From assembly GCA_035772785.1 (NCBI GenBank), contig JAOCPU010000014.1, forward strand, positions 496,001 through 560,000: a stretch of DNA of 64,000 nt. Reading direction: 5' to 3'. The notes beneath the pieces were generated by a model. The model did not search any database, was not told the DNA's origin, and saw only the letters and a list, made by a program, of their open reading frames with translations. Positions 1 to 13,145 of this stretch are shown piece after piece. Position numbers and translations under genes: made by a program. Numbering within the stretch: the first letter of the stretch is position 1; every line of letters starts with the position of its first letter. Source of the stretch: Phlebiopsis flavidoalba (lineage: Eukaryota > Basidiomycota > Agaricomycetes > Polyporales > Phanerochaetaceae).

Positions 1-450
1 GTGTGTGTGTGAAATTCTGAACGATTGGGATCACGCCCCACGCCGAAGATAGAGCGCGGATGCCCAATCTCCTGCCACCGTTCAGAAGCGTATGTTTCTT
101 CTTTTGATGACAAAATTATCCTCTGAAATCCTGAGACTTCAAGGTAACGGCCGGCAATTTATGTCAATCGGGCTATCCAAATCACCATTGAAGCTCCATG
201 AAGTTACAGACGACATAGAATCAGGGCTGTTTTGGGTGTTCGTCTTCTTTGCGCTCCATTTCGTCTCTCATGGCGACAAGACCATTCCTGCGTCGCTACC
301 ATTTTTCGACTTCGGCCAAGACTCTACTTCCAACCCATGCCATGCACGTCGCCGTCCGTCAGACACATCTTCAGAAAGTATAGTGCACTTCAACAACAAA
401 ATATTCAACACCATCTCTTTCCTATCCACGCCCATTCAAGTCTCTTAGTG
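1..450 (+). pseudogene. FunK1 kinase copy F1, C-terminal part
   Basis: The window opens inside a fungal-type protein kinase (FunK1) gene. AAC-GAT-TGG-GAT-CAC-GCC at 20-37 reads NDWDHA, the FunK1 form of the segment just after the catalytic loop. The DDIESGLFWVFVFFALHF stretch near 211-270 is the conserved DDLESxFWVLxY helix of the family. The catalytic HRD loop and N-terminal lobe lie off the left edge. The two segments fall in different frames, so the copy is broken or the consensus has indels. No C-terminal basic tail could be recognised beyond about 330. The role of FunK1 kinases is not established; the assignment rests on motifs only. Confidence 0.6.
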
Positions 451-3290
451 ACAAGCTTTCGCTTTTGTGGAAAGACTACTATTACATGAAATGAGGGCTA
501 TCTGAACGACGGCTACTACTGTAATGGCAAGCCATGTTATTGCGACACCTCCGAGGGTAAGTTTGTCGTCTCTCTGATTGGCTTGGCCACAAACTTCATT
601 GACGACTTCGTGGAAGTATTAACGACGGATATCGCTTAAACGCGTACGACATTCGTGTACCGATCGAGTTCCGCCCTATGAACAAATTAATACAGGAGTA
701 AGAAAACAGTTCTCTTAGTCGAAACCTCCTTACGGACAACCTTCGAATGCCTCCTCGCTATCTGATCAGGGGATATGGCGGTGCTCTTGTGCGTACGCGG
801 GAAGTATGCCTCACAGCTCAACACTTCTCAGGCGCTCGTCGAAGGTCGCCATCAACAAAGTACACATGAGTAAGACTCTAGACACAGGCCGCCCGCGTGA
901 TGGGTGCTGCCAAACGGATCCGGATTCAGGATTCTGAAGCGATGATACTAGGTGACGATGAGAACGCTTATACGCCGATGGCACCTGCACGCAAAGAAAC
1001 CCCGGCTTGGTGAACAGCCAACCTGCGTGGCACGTTTGCTTCAATATGCGTACTCCGCCTACTCTGCGCTCAGCGTAGCGGCGCACAAAGCCAAAGCGCC
1101 TCGTATAACCACTCGGCGTTCACCGAGTTGTACCAAAGCCACCAAAACGCAACGGCTGATCAGCCGTGTACTAGCCGGCCTCTCGCTCTTCCGAAATCCC
1201 TTGCGCATATCGCGCAGACGCGTGAACAAGCACGCGCATATTTGTATAGCAATTTCCTCGTAAGCCTTCACTACGTATACATCAGACTGTGTCATTTGTA
1301 AGAGTAGCTTCATTGTCATCCGCAAATCGACATATTATTATTTAGCGTCATTGGCGTCATGACAACAAGAAGTCACGAGACTACAGTATGGCGAAAACAG
1401 GGTCGTGTGTGATTATTACTCAAATATATTTATGAAATCTGGTAGAGTATGCTCGCGCTCGCAGAGTGGTCAAGCTGGGGTAGAGAGTCGGAGGATTTTA
1501 CGATGCCGTCATCGTGGCGGCCATTTTAGTCGTTCTGGATGCGACGATAACGGACGGGCATATCAACGGCATCAGGTTAGCAAGATACGCCAGTCCTCTT
1601 CAGAGAATCTTTCCGTTTTTTCCGAAGCCGGTAACAGGACGGTAGCGATAAGCTCGTCATTACGGGCAGCGGGGGCCTCAGGCTTGATTTGGAAGGCGGG
1701 TTACAGAGTAGATTGTGCTTGGGATGATGCGGCTATTTGGACCTCGCAGCTGATACATGTCTCGAAGGTGTTTTCCGAAAACAGTTCAATCCAAATGTAC
1801 GGTTGGTCACTGGCCCGCCTGTCGTTGTTCTGCGGCGGATCGATCAGATTTCGGCCTTTATCATCCGGGACATGATGTCTCAGTACAGCGACCCCCCAAT
1901 TGTTTGCGCCTATATAGAAAGCACTCTTTCTCGTCCCACTCTACACTTTGCACGCTGTGTAGACCAGCTTTTGGGCGGTCCGGGCTAGTGAAAATTGGGG
2001 ACTCGCTATGATGGTGTTGTCTGGCAGAGGAATCTTCGTGTTTTCATTTGATTTCCGCTTCCACCTGTCGTATACCTTCTGTGGGGTCTGACTTGTCTGT
2101 TATGAGTTAGTCCAAATGTATGTCCTTTAAACAACGTGTCAATTGGTAGGAGGGGGCGCAGCGAAAGCAGCTTCAATTGCGCTCGTATTAGAGCAAAATT
2201 CCATAAACGAAGCCTGACTTCGAGATCGGTTCGGCTTCATGTCATGGGACTGTCTGTTGTAACACAATCGTCTTCATAGTAACCGACAGGACATGACATC
2301 CGCCAGGTGGGCGCCATGGGGATGAAAGATATGTAACTGGTTATCGTTAAGACGGAGGGTGGCTGCATACTGACGAAGATCTCAGCCCTCTCATCGTGCC
2401 TCGTCTATCACTTGCCCTGCCGCTGTAGCCAGACGTTTTTTTCTGAGCTCCCAGTCTTTTAAGAAGCAGAAGCTACTTCCTTGATAGTCGAATCATTGAA
2501 CCTTCATCTGGGATTAGCTACATAGCATCCCAGGTTGGAAAGTAAGGATCTGCGACGTCGTGAGCAGACAGCACCACTTGGGTGGGCTTTGCTAATGCTA
2601 ACAGGTGTCTATTTCATGAACTAATGTGCTTTCTGGCGAATAGCAAAAGAACACGGAGGGGAGACTTCACCACTGTAGGGGAAACGGTAGCAGTAGAATA
2701 ACGCTGTTAGGAAGCTGCTGCATTCTACGGCTCAGTGTAACTACTTGCGATGGAGATAGGCTAATGTTGTCTGGCGACCAGACGCGTGATAGGATATTGT
2801 CGCACCGTCGATGATAGTGGGCTTCGGCACACGAGCCCAGTCGGCCCTCCATCGTGGCGACGTCTTGCGAGCGAGATAAACCTGAGTTTCACCCGCTTCA
2901 GCGGACGCGCCACCCGCCGTTACGTAACACTAGTGAAAGAACGTTTCGGAACGCCCGTGCTGTTCTAGGAGAGATTGATACGACGTCTTTAAACTCCGCG
3001 TGTTAGTCGAGGATTATCAATGCGCCACGCATCCTGAGCGAAAAAACGAGCCTTTGCGCGCGTGTGGGAATCCGTATCTAAGCGACGTATGCGCGAGTAG
3101 CACCGGCCAAACAGGGCAGAATGCCCAGTGAACGTGACGTCGGACTATGAAGGTCAGAAAATTCCCAGAGGTCCTCGTTGGACGGACATGGATCTTCCAG
3201 GTTGGATAAGTACGGCCGATGGAGTGGTCTAAGAGATTTTTTCCGCGTCAGGGATGGACTCGCAAACGGGGTTGTGACCTTTGGATTTGT
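451..3290. other. Stretch with no recognisable gene
   Basis: Only short frames are present. The longest (1405-1875, +, 156 codons) matches nothing I recognise. A TATA-like CTATATAG at about 1911 is followed by a pyrimidine-rich tract, as in many basidiomycete promoters, but no convincing coding sequence follows. The C-terminal half of minus-strand kinase copy F2 would be expected here, but no HRD or DDLES motif was found. Confidence 0.3.
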
Positions 3291-3299
3291 GCACTATCA

Positions 3300-4250
3300 T
3301 GCATGTGTCAGCCAGGAAAGATTTCACTTCACGCTCAAACAAAGCTCGTCTTCTGCCCGGCTGGCTAGTATTACCGTTGGGGTCCAAGTGCCTCTCTTTG
3401 CGTGTCCGACATGTGTGCGCGAATCGGGACCAGATATAAACCCGATCAGGAGTGATGGCTCGTGGATGTAGTCGTTAAACGAGCACTGACTTCACCGCCC
3501 CAGAGCGATCCCACCGAACGAAACGCGCTCCCAAACGATTGACGAGCACGAGGCTGGATAAGTGAGAACAGTCGGTGCTGGCGAGCGAACTGGGCTTGTG
3601 CGTGCGAAGCCAGCGATGAACGAAACGCCGTGCCCCTCCTCTGTATCGCGTTCGAACTGGATTGTGGTAGGAAACGACACTCGAGCTCTGAGAGAGCGGT
3701 TCCTTGCGGCGTACTTTGGCCAGTTATGTGCACGCTCTTCCTAGTCGCCATGTTGCCCTTGGGCCTCATCGACCGCGTTTTCAGCACCGTGGCCTTGAGG
3801 AGAGCTCGAGGGTGTTCTCTTCCGAGGCATTAGTTCAAGGACGGAGGAGTTGTCCGCGCTCACCCCGAAGACGATTGCATGATTGATGAGTGAGACGACA
3901 CATAGTCTTCGGGATCCGCAAAGGGGTCCGCGTCTTGGGCTCTGTGTGCCTTCACACGCCGAGAAGGGAATTTTCAAAGTTGTAGTATTCGACGGCTTTC
4001 GTGCTTTTCTTTTGCTGGGCCTTCGGTGATTGGGTTGCGTTTACGCGCCGACCCACGGTAGGCGCACAAATTCGGAACTCCCCGATCCCCCCGACTCTCC
4101 AAGCCCTTTCACCCTCTTTCCGCGGTATCTGAGGATCCCTCAGGGAGGGGGAGGGGAATAAAAGTGGCGCCACCGTTTCTTGGTACGAGTAACCATCGTA
4201 GTACCAAAGTAACCTGAGGGATGTTGCCCGCATTTACATTTCTTCACCGT
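3300..4250 (-). pseudogene. FunK1 kinase copy F2, N-terminal part
   Basis: Minus-strand reading gives, in order, VEYYNFENS (about 3990), DADPFADPEDY (about 3920) and ARFVRWDRSGAV (about 3485-3520). The same order occurs in the other FunK1 copies of this window: YYNF and DPFADS in F3, DPFED in F4, RWDR in F4 and F6. The last motif is the hallmark RWDR(A/S)GAVVT strand of the FunK1 N-terminal lobe. The pieces are in different frames. Nothing recognisable as the HRD catalytic loop is found downstream, so the copy appears truncated after its N-terminal half, or is too degraded to read. It is head-to-head with F3. Confidence 0.5.
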
Positions 4251-6100
4251 ACGTATCTAGAGGGAATAGATACACAATTCGGACGTTGGGGACACACAGT
4301 TTGAGAAAATATAAAGACTCACAAATGCAGCAGGACATGTCAGTAGCCGTGATCATCTCCAGGTGCAACAGAAGAGAAATTGCCATCCGGAGGGGGCGGT
4401 AGCACATGTCCTACGTTTCAGGAAAGTATCAAGGAAGATTTGGGGAGGCATCGTGCCAAACGAAACAGCTGGAATGCTTGCCCATACTTGCAAGCGAGTT
4501 AGGATATATCAATAGCGCTATTTTTAAGTTGAGACTTTAGGGGATTGTGGGAAGACGATGATCGCTGCAAGACAAAGGTGCTAGTAATGCGTGGCCAAAG
4601 CATTGAGCGCTGGCTATTATCGAGGCTAGGAAGGATAGGGAGGACCTGACACTAAGATCCGAGCATCCAAGCTCTACGTTTGGAAAGCACGCCAGCTGAA
4701 GTTTATTTCGACCAAGGTGGTGGGTTTTTGTTGCGCGAAGTTTGTGTACAATCTGCGGTGCGACTTGTCGGGTGGCGGCGGGGAAGGGCAGAGGAGAGGG
4801 AGAGGTATAACGACAACAATGGCCGGGCCTTAGCGCGTTGGTCAAGTTTACGCGCACGTGATGTGAATCCAGGCTAGGCGCTTAACTACACTGACAAGTC
4901 TCACAACAGGCCGAGCCGTCACAGGACTGCACTCTAGTTGATATACATCGTCTTGTTAAACTGGTTTGACATCCATACACAAATTCAAACTCAACAAGGA
5001 GTTTCACGCGTCGCGTTCGGTGTGAACCGCCCCGTCGTCAGCTTAACCCCGGGTTTTCTCATCCGCATTGACTATGACTAGTGATGCAGATGACGGAGAG
5101 TGAACGGTCGGCGGGAGACATTCAGACTTCTGTAAGGATACAATACAGACGTTTGATATCGTGAATTGATAGTACACGTATGACTGGCGTCCCTAGATTC
5201 AAATGAAGCATAGCAAGCTCCCCTCAACAGGGCTGAGCCGGCAGCGTTCTCCTTCCTCTAGACCAAGAATGAGAGCGATGTGTGGTCGTTCCTGATGTAT
5301 CAGAAACCCTTATCCAAACCTAGATAATCGGTGCAAGTCTCAGTGTCCAGCTAGATGACGAGACGGGCTGCGCAGTTGGCAATTGCTCGAGTATTATTTC
5401 TTTGTACACCTTCCTATACCCTGGACGCTGACTCTATTTGCTTTCAGGGACGACGACAGCCCCTTTGCAAGACATTACAGGTGGCAGTGACCTGCCTTTG
5501 AGTTTTGCATATATGGTGTTAGTCGTTTTGACACCGAGTACCGACGGTCTCAACCAGCAACGTTGATGTCGCTACAATTTCGGCTCATACGAGTGGGAAA
5601 GACAACACGCCGGTGCTTGCTGACCCCGCCCAACTGAGGATACCGGTCTCCCGTTCCCCTTCGTAGAAAAGCGCGTCTGGCCTTTTTTCCTTGCTTGAAC
5701 GCTAGGGACGGTTACCCATTTTTTGCATGGGTTCCTCCGCGTATGTCGAATGCTGCGGTACGCTGTACGTGAATAACCTCGCTATGTGCTTACACGTTAT
5801 AATTACCTATAGGGGCGAAGTGCAGAGGACCTGAGAGTGCACGTGGGTAGATAAAGATGGATTGCTGGAAAGTAATGTCGATACATTCAACTTTAAGTAG
5901 TCTCTAAACCTCAGACACCCGACTGATGCGCTTTTAGATGCCGCTATCTCGCTCACAAAACTATTGTCCGGATCGACCGGTGAAATCCACATGCTCTGGC
6001 TTTTCTCGTCCCACGCTCGTCCACCCCTCTCGACAACTAGATTGTTACGCCTCGCTTGTTCATTTATCATCATCTGCTCATTTGACAAAAAACGCTACTC
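4251..6100. other. Stretch with no recognisable gene
   Basis: Head-to-head interval between kinase copies F2 and F3. There are short frames on both strands with no family motif. Both promoters would be expected here, but no specific element could be supported. Confidence 0.3.
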
Positions 6101-6104
6101 CCAA

Positions 6105-8890
6105 CATGCACCACGAAATCCCCTACAGAAGGATTGTATTTGCGGCTACCCCGGTAAGCATGCCCCCGCAGAGCTTTCTTGACAGCTTCTGGGACGATGT
6201 CACACGAGAAATTCGGCCCCCACCTTTTGAAGCTCCCTCAGCCGCGAACTTCCTCCAAGGTGCAGACTCCCGTCTGATTACTGACGAGAGTACGCATGAT
6301 ATGTGCACGCACATTGCGATTTTTCTTTGTGTGGGAGTGGCTCTTTTCTCAGATGATCTACGGTAAATCGTCACAATTAGTATTCATCTGACTGGACTCA
6401 CGCATCACAAACGAAGCATTAAACGTGCTGTTAGGAGATCGAAGCTAACTGCCTAGCCTGCCGACTATTTGTCGCCCGCGCCAAACAGAGATGGAAGCAA
6501 AGTAGAAACCCCAAGGCCACTGTCCAGAGGTGCGGAGAGGTGAGCGAAGTGCGTGGAAAGCGTCCCTGATTTGGTTCCCCGGCGATGTCTCCTGCGCGAC
6601 AAAGGCCACGGAAAGTCGCGGCCACAAGCCAGTAGCACAAAAAACATTGACAGAATACTATAACTTTGCAACCAGGTCCTTCTTGGCATTGGGAAGTTCG
6701 ACATTCCCCGGTCTAGCAGATCCCTTTGCAGACTCCCGTGGACTACGAATCGTCATGGTGACTGTGTAGGATCTCCTTGAGGTGGTCATGCCCCCGGAAG
6801 CGTACAAGCCCACTCCTCGCCCCTAACAAGGCCTAGAGAAGAGTCTGAGTCTCCCTCGAGCCCAGGAGCCCCAACCATACTGCATCCTTACATGCTGGGC
6901 CACCTACTGTCATCGACCAACCTGAACACACTCCTCGTCAGCATTGCTCCCCGCTTCGTGATTCTCATGCTTCCAGCGATGTGCCATTACGGTCGTCCCT
7001 GGGTCGAACGCGAAAAATGAAGAGGGAACGGCCTTTCCGTCGCTTCTTCCTTGTGGCTCCACGCACATGCTGAATTTGCTCGTCAGCACCGCATCTGCTT
7101 TCTTTCAAATCATCCTTGTGAATCGTTGGGCACGGTATCGTCCGTTGGGACAGATTCGGGCGCCAATTGTCACCAGTCGCTTTCGACTATGTTGAAGAAC
7201 CCGGGACTCTATGTGTGAGTTACCTATGGCGGTTCGCGCACACTGTCAGACACTGGACGTTGGACATGGACCCAACTACGACACCCGTCGAACAAAAGTG
7301 CGGACCAAGTTATTTGAAGACGCCATGCGAGACTTTCTGGACGACATGGAGCCTTGGCTCAAAGGACGGCAGACGTGTCCTTCGCCTACCTGGCGCTGAA
7401 GATACCCTGGACTGCCTCCTCGGAGACGTTATCCTACGTGGAAAATCCGCGTTACGAATGAAGAGACGGGTGCAAGCTCAAATTTGATAGTCAGACGGCC
7501 ATTCACCAAGTCACTCCTCTCTGTTCGGCCGCGCCGCACAACTCGCGCCTACCATCGCATACGACATGTGCGAGCAGCGCCTCGTGTTTCTGAAGGACGC
7601 ATGGCGTATCGACCGGCAAGAATTACCAAGCCGAATTCGCGACATACAAACATCTCAATGAACACAACGTACCTAACCTCCCGACAATTCTGTACGGTGG
7701 GGACGTTCCTTTGCGACCAGCGGAATTCCCAGAAAACACTTTCGGCCAGATTTATGCCTCAAGTTCAGAGCCTTGGCGTAGAAATGAAGGTATCATTCGA
7801 GCAGCACATCCATCATCGTCTCGTACAAGATATTGGCCTATCCTCTAGAGAGCGCTCTAGATGAGAGAAGAATTCATCCAGGCGGGAATGCATGACGGCT
7901 TATGTGGTACGTGCACCCTGGCCCTACATTCGGGATGTGTAGTTGACAGGGGGGGTCTGTTCTAGCTATCGCCTCTGCGTACGATTCTGCGGGTTTCTCC
8001 ACCGCGATTTAAGCATGGGTAACATCATGCTAAATCCGCTGGGACGGGGGTATACTGAATGATGGGGACCCATGCGGGGAGCAAGAATTCAAAAGCCTGC
8101 GGAATCGTAAGTCCTCATTCTCAATTTCACCACTCAACTTGATGTTGACTCGTGATGATAGCGGTACATGGCGTTTTCATGTCTCGTGGTGGGCCAAACT
8201 GCTTTGAACATCCTCAGACCAAGATCCACGACCTCATGGACGACCTTGAATCCGTAGTTCTTCTGGGTCTTGCCTCTATGGTCTACTCTCTTGAAACGCT
8301 TTCACACGCAACTTGGCTGGCGGTCATTCCCTGAGTCAAGAAGGAACTGATGAAAGGGTTTTGACCCTATCATTCTGTGGACCCCAAGGACGGCCGCCAC
8401 GTCCGGAGGCGGGCTGTATAAAGACGGGGGAGGGGACTACCTACTCGCGGGGCGGTATCCAGACTCGTTGGGAATTTACTTCGGACTGTCTGCGGAGAGC
8501 TGTCATACAGACCGTCGAGGACGCGCAACTGGTTCGCCTAACTACACACAGTCATGCGAAAGAGCATTCGGGACCTCGAAGCACATTCCCGCACTGAAGG
8601 TTAGGCTCGAGTAACTCAGCATGAGTGGGCGCAACAAGCCGTCCATTCTGGCTGTCGAGCCTCTTCGCCCAAGCTCACTGCTGCTTGACAGATGATTCAG
8701 AACACCCTTCCGTTCCGCAAACGCCACTACAAAACCTCAAAATGTATCTGCTACTGACTCGAATATCCAAAGAGCTCTTCAGGGATTGACCGCATCTCCG
8801 ACGCCGACGCAAAATTCGAAGCGGTAAGGCTGAGAATGGACGTGGACGACTCTCATGTGGACGCTGGGGACGATGGGCCGCTTACGCCCT
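6105..8890 (+). pseudogene. FunK1 kinase copy F3, nearly full length, frame-disrupted
   Basis: Motifs appear in family order on the plus strand: an N-terminal MPPQSFLDSFWDDV segment (about 6160), YYNFATRSF (about 6655), DPFADS (about 6720), VTSRFDYVEEPG (about 7175-7205), AEFATYKHLNEHNVP and LPTILYGGDVP (about 7630-7710), HRDLSMGNIM (about 7998-8028), DDLESVVLLGLASMVYSL (about 8240-8290) and a Met-Asp-Val-Asp-Asp-rich tail (about 8836). The catalytic HRD is intact, but the following NDWD segment is broken by a stop (8058), and at least six frame changes are needed overall. It is probably a serine/threonine-type kinase relic. If the breaks are sequencing errors it could be a real gene. Function unknown. 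Confidence 0.6.
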
Positions 8891-9473
8891 GCGGAGATCC
8901 AAGAGGCGTCATATATGGTTTCTCGTGCTTGAATGTGTTATATCTAGCATCAAATCGGGATACTGTATTTTTCCGTTGTGTAGAGTCAATTATACCTCAT
9001 TATTGTCGAAACATGCTTTCAAATTAGTATTCGCGCATCAAAGCGCGATCGGCCTTTGCGGGTTTCTTAAGGCAATCAGTAGGCTTTACTTCAACGCGGC
9101 GCAACGGGCACCCACATGAGTAACATGTACACCACCCAATCTGATCATTATCGAGGTCCATTTCAGACCACTGGCCGCTTCGAAGGGGCTGTGTGTTTTT
9201 ACTTAGGATTCTCCTGGGCGCAAATGTGAATATACACCATTTATCCAGAGGCGTAACACGCCTCCGGGATGTAATATGGGTATTAAAACCTATTTTTTAT
9301 CTCATACAAAAAATAGTTGAAGTGTAATGCTTGCCGGAATAGACACTGGATAGCGACGGAAAGTACCGATCATTACGACTACCATAATGTACAACGGCGG
9401 GTATCGCCAAACCACTGACACTCCTTCAACAAATACATCATGACGACCCACCAAGACCAGAAGTCCACAACTC
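8891..9473. other. Stretch with no recognisable gene
   Basis: Between the tail of kinase F3 and the 3' end of the UNC93-like gene. It is somewhat AT-rich near 9000 and 9270-9310. No supported feature was seen. Confidence 0.3.
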
Positions 9474-12250
9474 TCAAGTCTTTCCCTTAGTTCTGTAATG
9501 CTGGTCGCCCTCGGTAGTCCCAAGATCTTTCGACTGATGTGTCCGAGCGTCGAGATTAGATACGTGAAGTGGACGAGAACGGAAAAGACCTTGGAGCCAA
9601 GCGAGGGAAGTACGAACCGTATCAGTTGTCATCACGACAATATACGAAGTAGATCTTGCCCCACGCCTCATATGTATCATCGGTAGCGCAAACACAAGGC
9701 CGGCGACAAGCAGACACAACCACGTTACGATGATATAAATATACTCATGTACAGAGACCACCCGACGCGGCCAACTCCCGCGACGCCATAATGCTAATAT
9801 TAAGTCCTGACATTCCTAAGGCCCGCCCGCCTCGCCGATACCCTGCGACTATCGCGAACCTTGTGAGCAACTGTTGGCATACATGGCTATCCCAATGGTT
9901 ATGCGCCAGTAATCAATGCGTATGGGGGAGGGGGACGCACAGAATCACAGTAAAGTGCGCAAAGAGCTTGGCCGGGATCGTTAGAAATGGCGCCCATAAA
10001 AGAAGCCCCCAGTATGCGGAATCGTCTGCCACATCGAATCAAGCGAAACCACAGACCCAAGGTATACATAGAGCAGCGTATCCGCGCGACGCTATCCCGA
10101 ATCGTAGATTGTCGAAGCGGTGGACAATGAGTCCGACGAGAGTCCAAGTGAGCACCGTTGCGCAGCAGCGGTGTATTGTCTGCCCCACTAACAACAATCC
10201 AATGGAAGACCTCCGTGTGCTCGCAGAAGAGGATCCCACGTTACATCGGTCACGGAGGTGTTTCGCGCTCCACACTTTGATAAAAAGAACGCCCAGATGT
10301 AAGAGAACGGCGACAAAACACCATCAGGAGACAAACAGTACGCACACCTAGCCCGAGAAGGCGCGGAGGCGCGCGGCCTCAGACCCTGCTGCGTCGAGAA
10401 GGAACCCGATACTGACAGAAGCTACCCCGACGATCTAGCTGTGACAGCGACGACCAGTTACGACCAAGGTTGTTCAGGCGGACGCGGTAAAGCGCGGTTA
10501 TAACTGAATGAAATAGCGCGCTCGATGTGTAGGTCGTTGAACTCAAGTGAATGCCAGGTTGCGAAAGCGTCAGCTTTTAACGCGGGCATGTCAGGACGGG
10601 TGCAATTTATACGTACGCCAGGTGTAGAACCAGTGCTCGCGCGAAACAAGAAACATCGGGAAGAATAGGAAGTGCACGAATTGTATGGCGATGCGGTGCG
10701 ACGAGCGCGACTCCCAGGGACCCATAGATACTACCGTTTTTCCATCGACGGATGGCGGGGTGTGGTCCACAGAAAAAAACCGCGGCTGCCGTATCACGAG
10801 CGTAATTCCATCTTGGACACTGGAGTTCTGCCACATTAAACAGCGGACGACACATATAGCACACCCAGGCCCGACGACCGGTAGAGTTACACCAAGAAAC
10901 AAACGATCTAGACAGCCCTCAAAAGGGTTCGAGTAACAGCGGGAAGCGCTGAGGACCGTTGCGAGGTGAACGAGGACGCGACTAAGTCAGTAGGTTACAT
11001 TTCCTGCTCGACTAAATGAAAGACGGAAACAGACAACTGGGGAGGGAACTGTCGTCAAATGTAGTCAGTGATGAACCATGGAAAGACGCGAGACGAGCGA
11101 ATGGAGAAACTCTATCATCAGATGCTCATCGCGACCTGGTTTTGCCTGCAAAGGGACAAGGCACGATGGGCAACGTTAGCCTTTCATCGGTACCCGTCCT
11201 GTCGGGAGTCCGGGTCTTGGGGCTGGAGGCCCAGCATTGGGTCACGCACTTAACTGCGAACTGCGTAGTGCGCGGAATTTTCTCTGGGTTCGCGAGCGAG
11301 ACCGCTGAGCCGACGAACGCCACCAAGTATTGAAGATGGACCAGAAAGATCGCAATGTATTTGCCCGTGCCCTTTTGACTTTCCGTCGGATACGCCAGCA
11401 TGAGTGGAGCCCTGTGCCAGTCCAAAGTTAGGCCAGCGCAGATGCCCAGAATGGCACCTGCATATCCGATGATTCCCACAGGACCGCAAAATACGAGAAC
11501 AAACAGCCCGCCCGCGTCGGGGTGGATATTTACGACCCTAATGGTGGCGCTCTTGAGTTAGATCTGCAAGTGCCAGAGTCAGTGGGAGAGAGAGATGCAA
11601 CGAAAATGTAGCTCACAGGATACGAGCTGATAGTAATATACGGGGCATATCCGATGCTTCCAAGTAGAAGCGTTATCTTGGACCCAGGATGTTGTTGATC
11701 GACCTGACTGTAAGTTCAGCTCTATTTTCGAGACAATGCCGTTTGCACAGGGAAACACGAACCCGGCAAAGAACGCGAAAAGAATGCGAACGTGGAGTAA
11801 ATCGCCCGAGTTGGCGTTCGCACTCGCGTGGTCCTCCTTCAGCTGGCCACCACCGCCGAGCCCCTGGAGCGAGTTGAACAGTCCGGGGCACATAAAGCAC
11901 ACAAAGCCGAGCAGGACGACCTGTGTAGTCGGGTTGTAGTAGAAGCCCCGGATGCCAGTGGGCCGCTCGAAACATCTGCAGCTCAGAGAGCTGCTGTTGT
12001 GAACCATCGTCGGTGTCCGCGGAGGACGCGGTTGCGCGCCATGTCGTGATGAGACATCTCGTGGGTGTCGCGTGAAGACATGTGACTGAACAACAGACGA
12101 CGTCCACTGCGGATGCTCGCGCAGAGTAAAGCGTCGCGCCTCGTGGTAGAAGGAGGGGGAAGAACTGGCGGGGAGCTGCGCTTTGTTGCAGCGGAGGAGT
12201 AGGAAAGGGAGGAATGCCATGGCATCTGCGGCGGGGACTGATATAACGAC
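9474..12250 (-). pseudogene. UNC93-like (DUF895) multi-pass membrane protein, frame-disrupted
   Basis: The minus strand shows the ordered landmarks of the fungal UNC93-like family, a major-facilitator-type fold: a Ser/Asp/Gln-rich N-terminus (about 12010), YYNPTTQVVLLGFVCFMCPG and LFNSLQGLGGGGQ (about 11830-11945), a second membrane segment ILFAFFAGFVF (about 11755), GAILGICAGL followed by LMLAYPTESQKG (about 11365-11450), FFPMFLVSREHWFYTW (about 10620-10660), WTLVG and a DSAYWG segment (about 10000-10140), and the last membrane helix LLVAGLVFALPMI (about 9675-9710). These landmarks span three frames, with at least eight shifts. The substrate of fungal members is unknown; animal UNC93 proteins are channel or receptor-trafficking regulators. 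Order and spacing fit a full-length gene with small introns, so consensus errors are a real alternative to pseudogenisation. Confidence 0.65.
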
Positions 12251-12596
12251 CTGGCAAGATACTAGCGAGAGAGAGTTTTGATGGGCGTGACTGAGGCGCA
12301 GATTCATAGATCAGCTGCCCAAGTGTCAACTCTCTCCCGCTCCCAGGGCTGGGGCGCCAGAGGCTTGGCCCTCTCCTGCCTGTGCCCTATCAGCCGCGGA
12401 ACCGGGCTTCGTTTCGTGCTTAGCCAGGAGACTATCTCGCGACCCTTGCTCTGATCGGGAGTGCTCGCTCGGCATTCTAGAGACTGCAAACACCCAACGA
12501 TAGGAAGGTGTTTTCCCCAGATGCGGACAAGGCGACGCCAACCCGGAACGCAGCTCTCACGTCGTAAACATGCTGTGCACACCTGGGAAACGCTAG
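12251..12596. other. Upstream region of the UNC93-like gene
   Basis: Contains minus-strand frames of up to about 90 codons that overlap in several phases. None matches a family I know. It probably holds the promoter and 5' leader of the UNC93-like gene. Confidence 0.25.
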
Positions 12597-13145
12597 ATGA
12601 ATAAAATGTTGAGACGTTTTTTCCGTATTCTCGGAGGGGATGAGGGCTGGTTACTGACCGTGATCACAACACCAGAACAAGCCGTAAGCTTGTTACGGTG
12701 CGCCAGCCGCAATGCTGTGGTCAAACACTGCAAAAAAATGTTCTTCCGGCTAAGAAAACTTGAAAAAAGTCTCAGTGGTCCGCCACAACCTCTTCGACCC
12801 GCAAGGATTGTCTATCGACGGCCCGCAAGGTCTTTCAATGCACAGTCGAGTCATATTGAAAAGGTTCAGCAGGTTCCCGGATCGTCTCGGAGGACAGACC
12901 TTCGGATGAAGCCGAGTTCTCACATCTGTTCCCAGGGGGCGAAAACGCTCTCCAGACGACTGGCTCGTTGTTCATTTGTTCACGACAAATATGGATACAT
13001 ACGAGCGGGGTGCATTGAGAGTTTGTCCGTGGTGGTCACAGGGCAAGCCTGTCCGCGCGACGCGTCCTGCATGGTGAGGAATCCGCATCGATGTCCTCTA
13101 ACGAGTCGATATATGTTTGGTCGGGGTCCGTATGTCACGCGGTGA
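12597..13145 (+). CDS. Unrecognised 182-codon open frame
   Basis: This is one of the longest uninterrupted plus-strand frames in the left third of the window, from ATG at 12597 to a stop at 13145. The predicted protein is strongly basic, rich in Arg and Ser, with no membrane segment, signal peptide or domain I can name. A 105-codon minus-strand frame overlaps its end, so the frame may be open by chance. It lies in the 1.4-kb interval between the UNC93-like gene and YOP1. No CT-rich leader or intron signal was seen. Treat as a hypothetical. Confidence 0.2.
   Translation: MNKMLRRFFRILGGDEGWLLTVITTPEQAVSLLRCASRNAVVKHCKKMFFRLRKLEKSLSGPPQPLRPARIVYRRPARSFNAQSSHIEKVQQVPGSSRRTDLRMKPSSHICSQGAKTLSRRLARCSFVHDKYGYIRAGCIESLSVVVTGQACPRDASCMVRNPHRCPLTSRYMFGRGPYVTR

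Noticed and set aside
1..10. GT dinucleotide repeat at the left edge as a telomere or regulatory repeat
   Set aside because: Only five units long and cut by the window edge; kinase coding sequence follows at once.
2667..2852. Minus-strand frame as the catalytic loop of kinase F2
   Set aside because: It contains HYHR but no HRD or Asn loop, so the resemblance is too weak to extend F2 leftwards.
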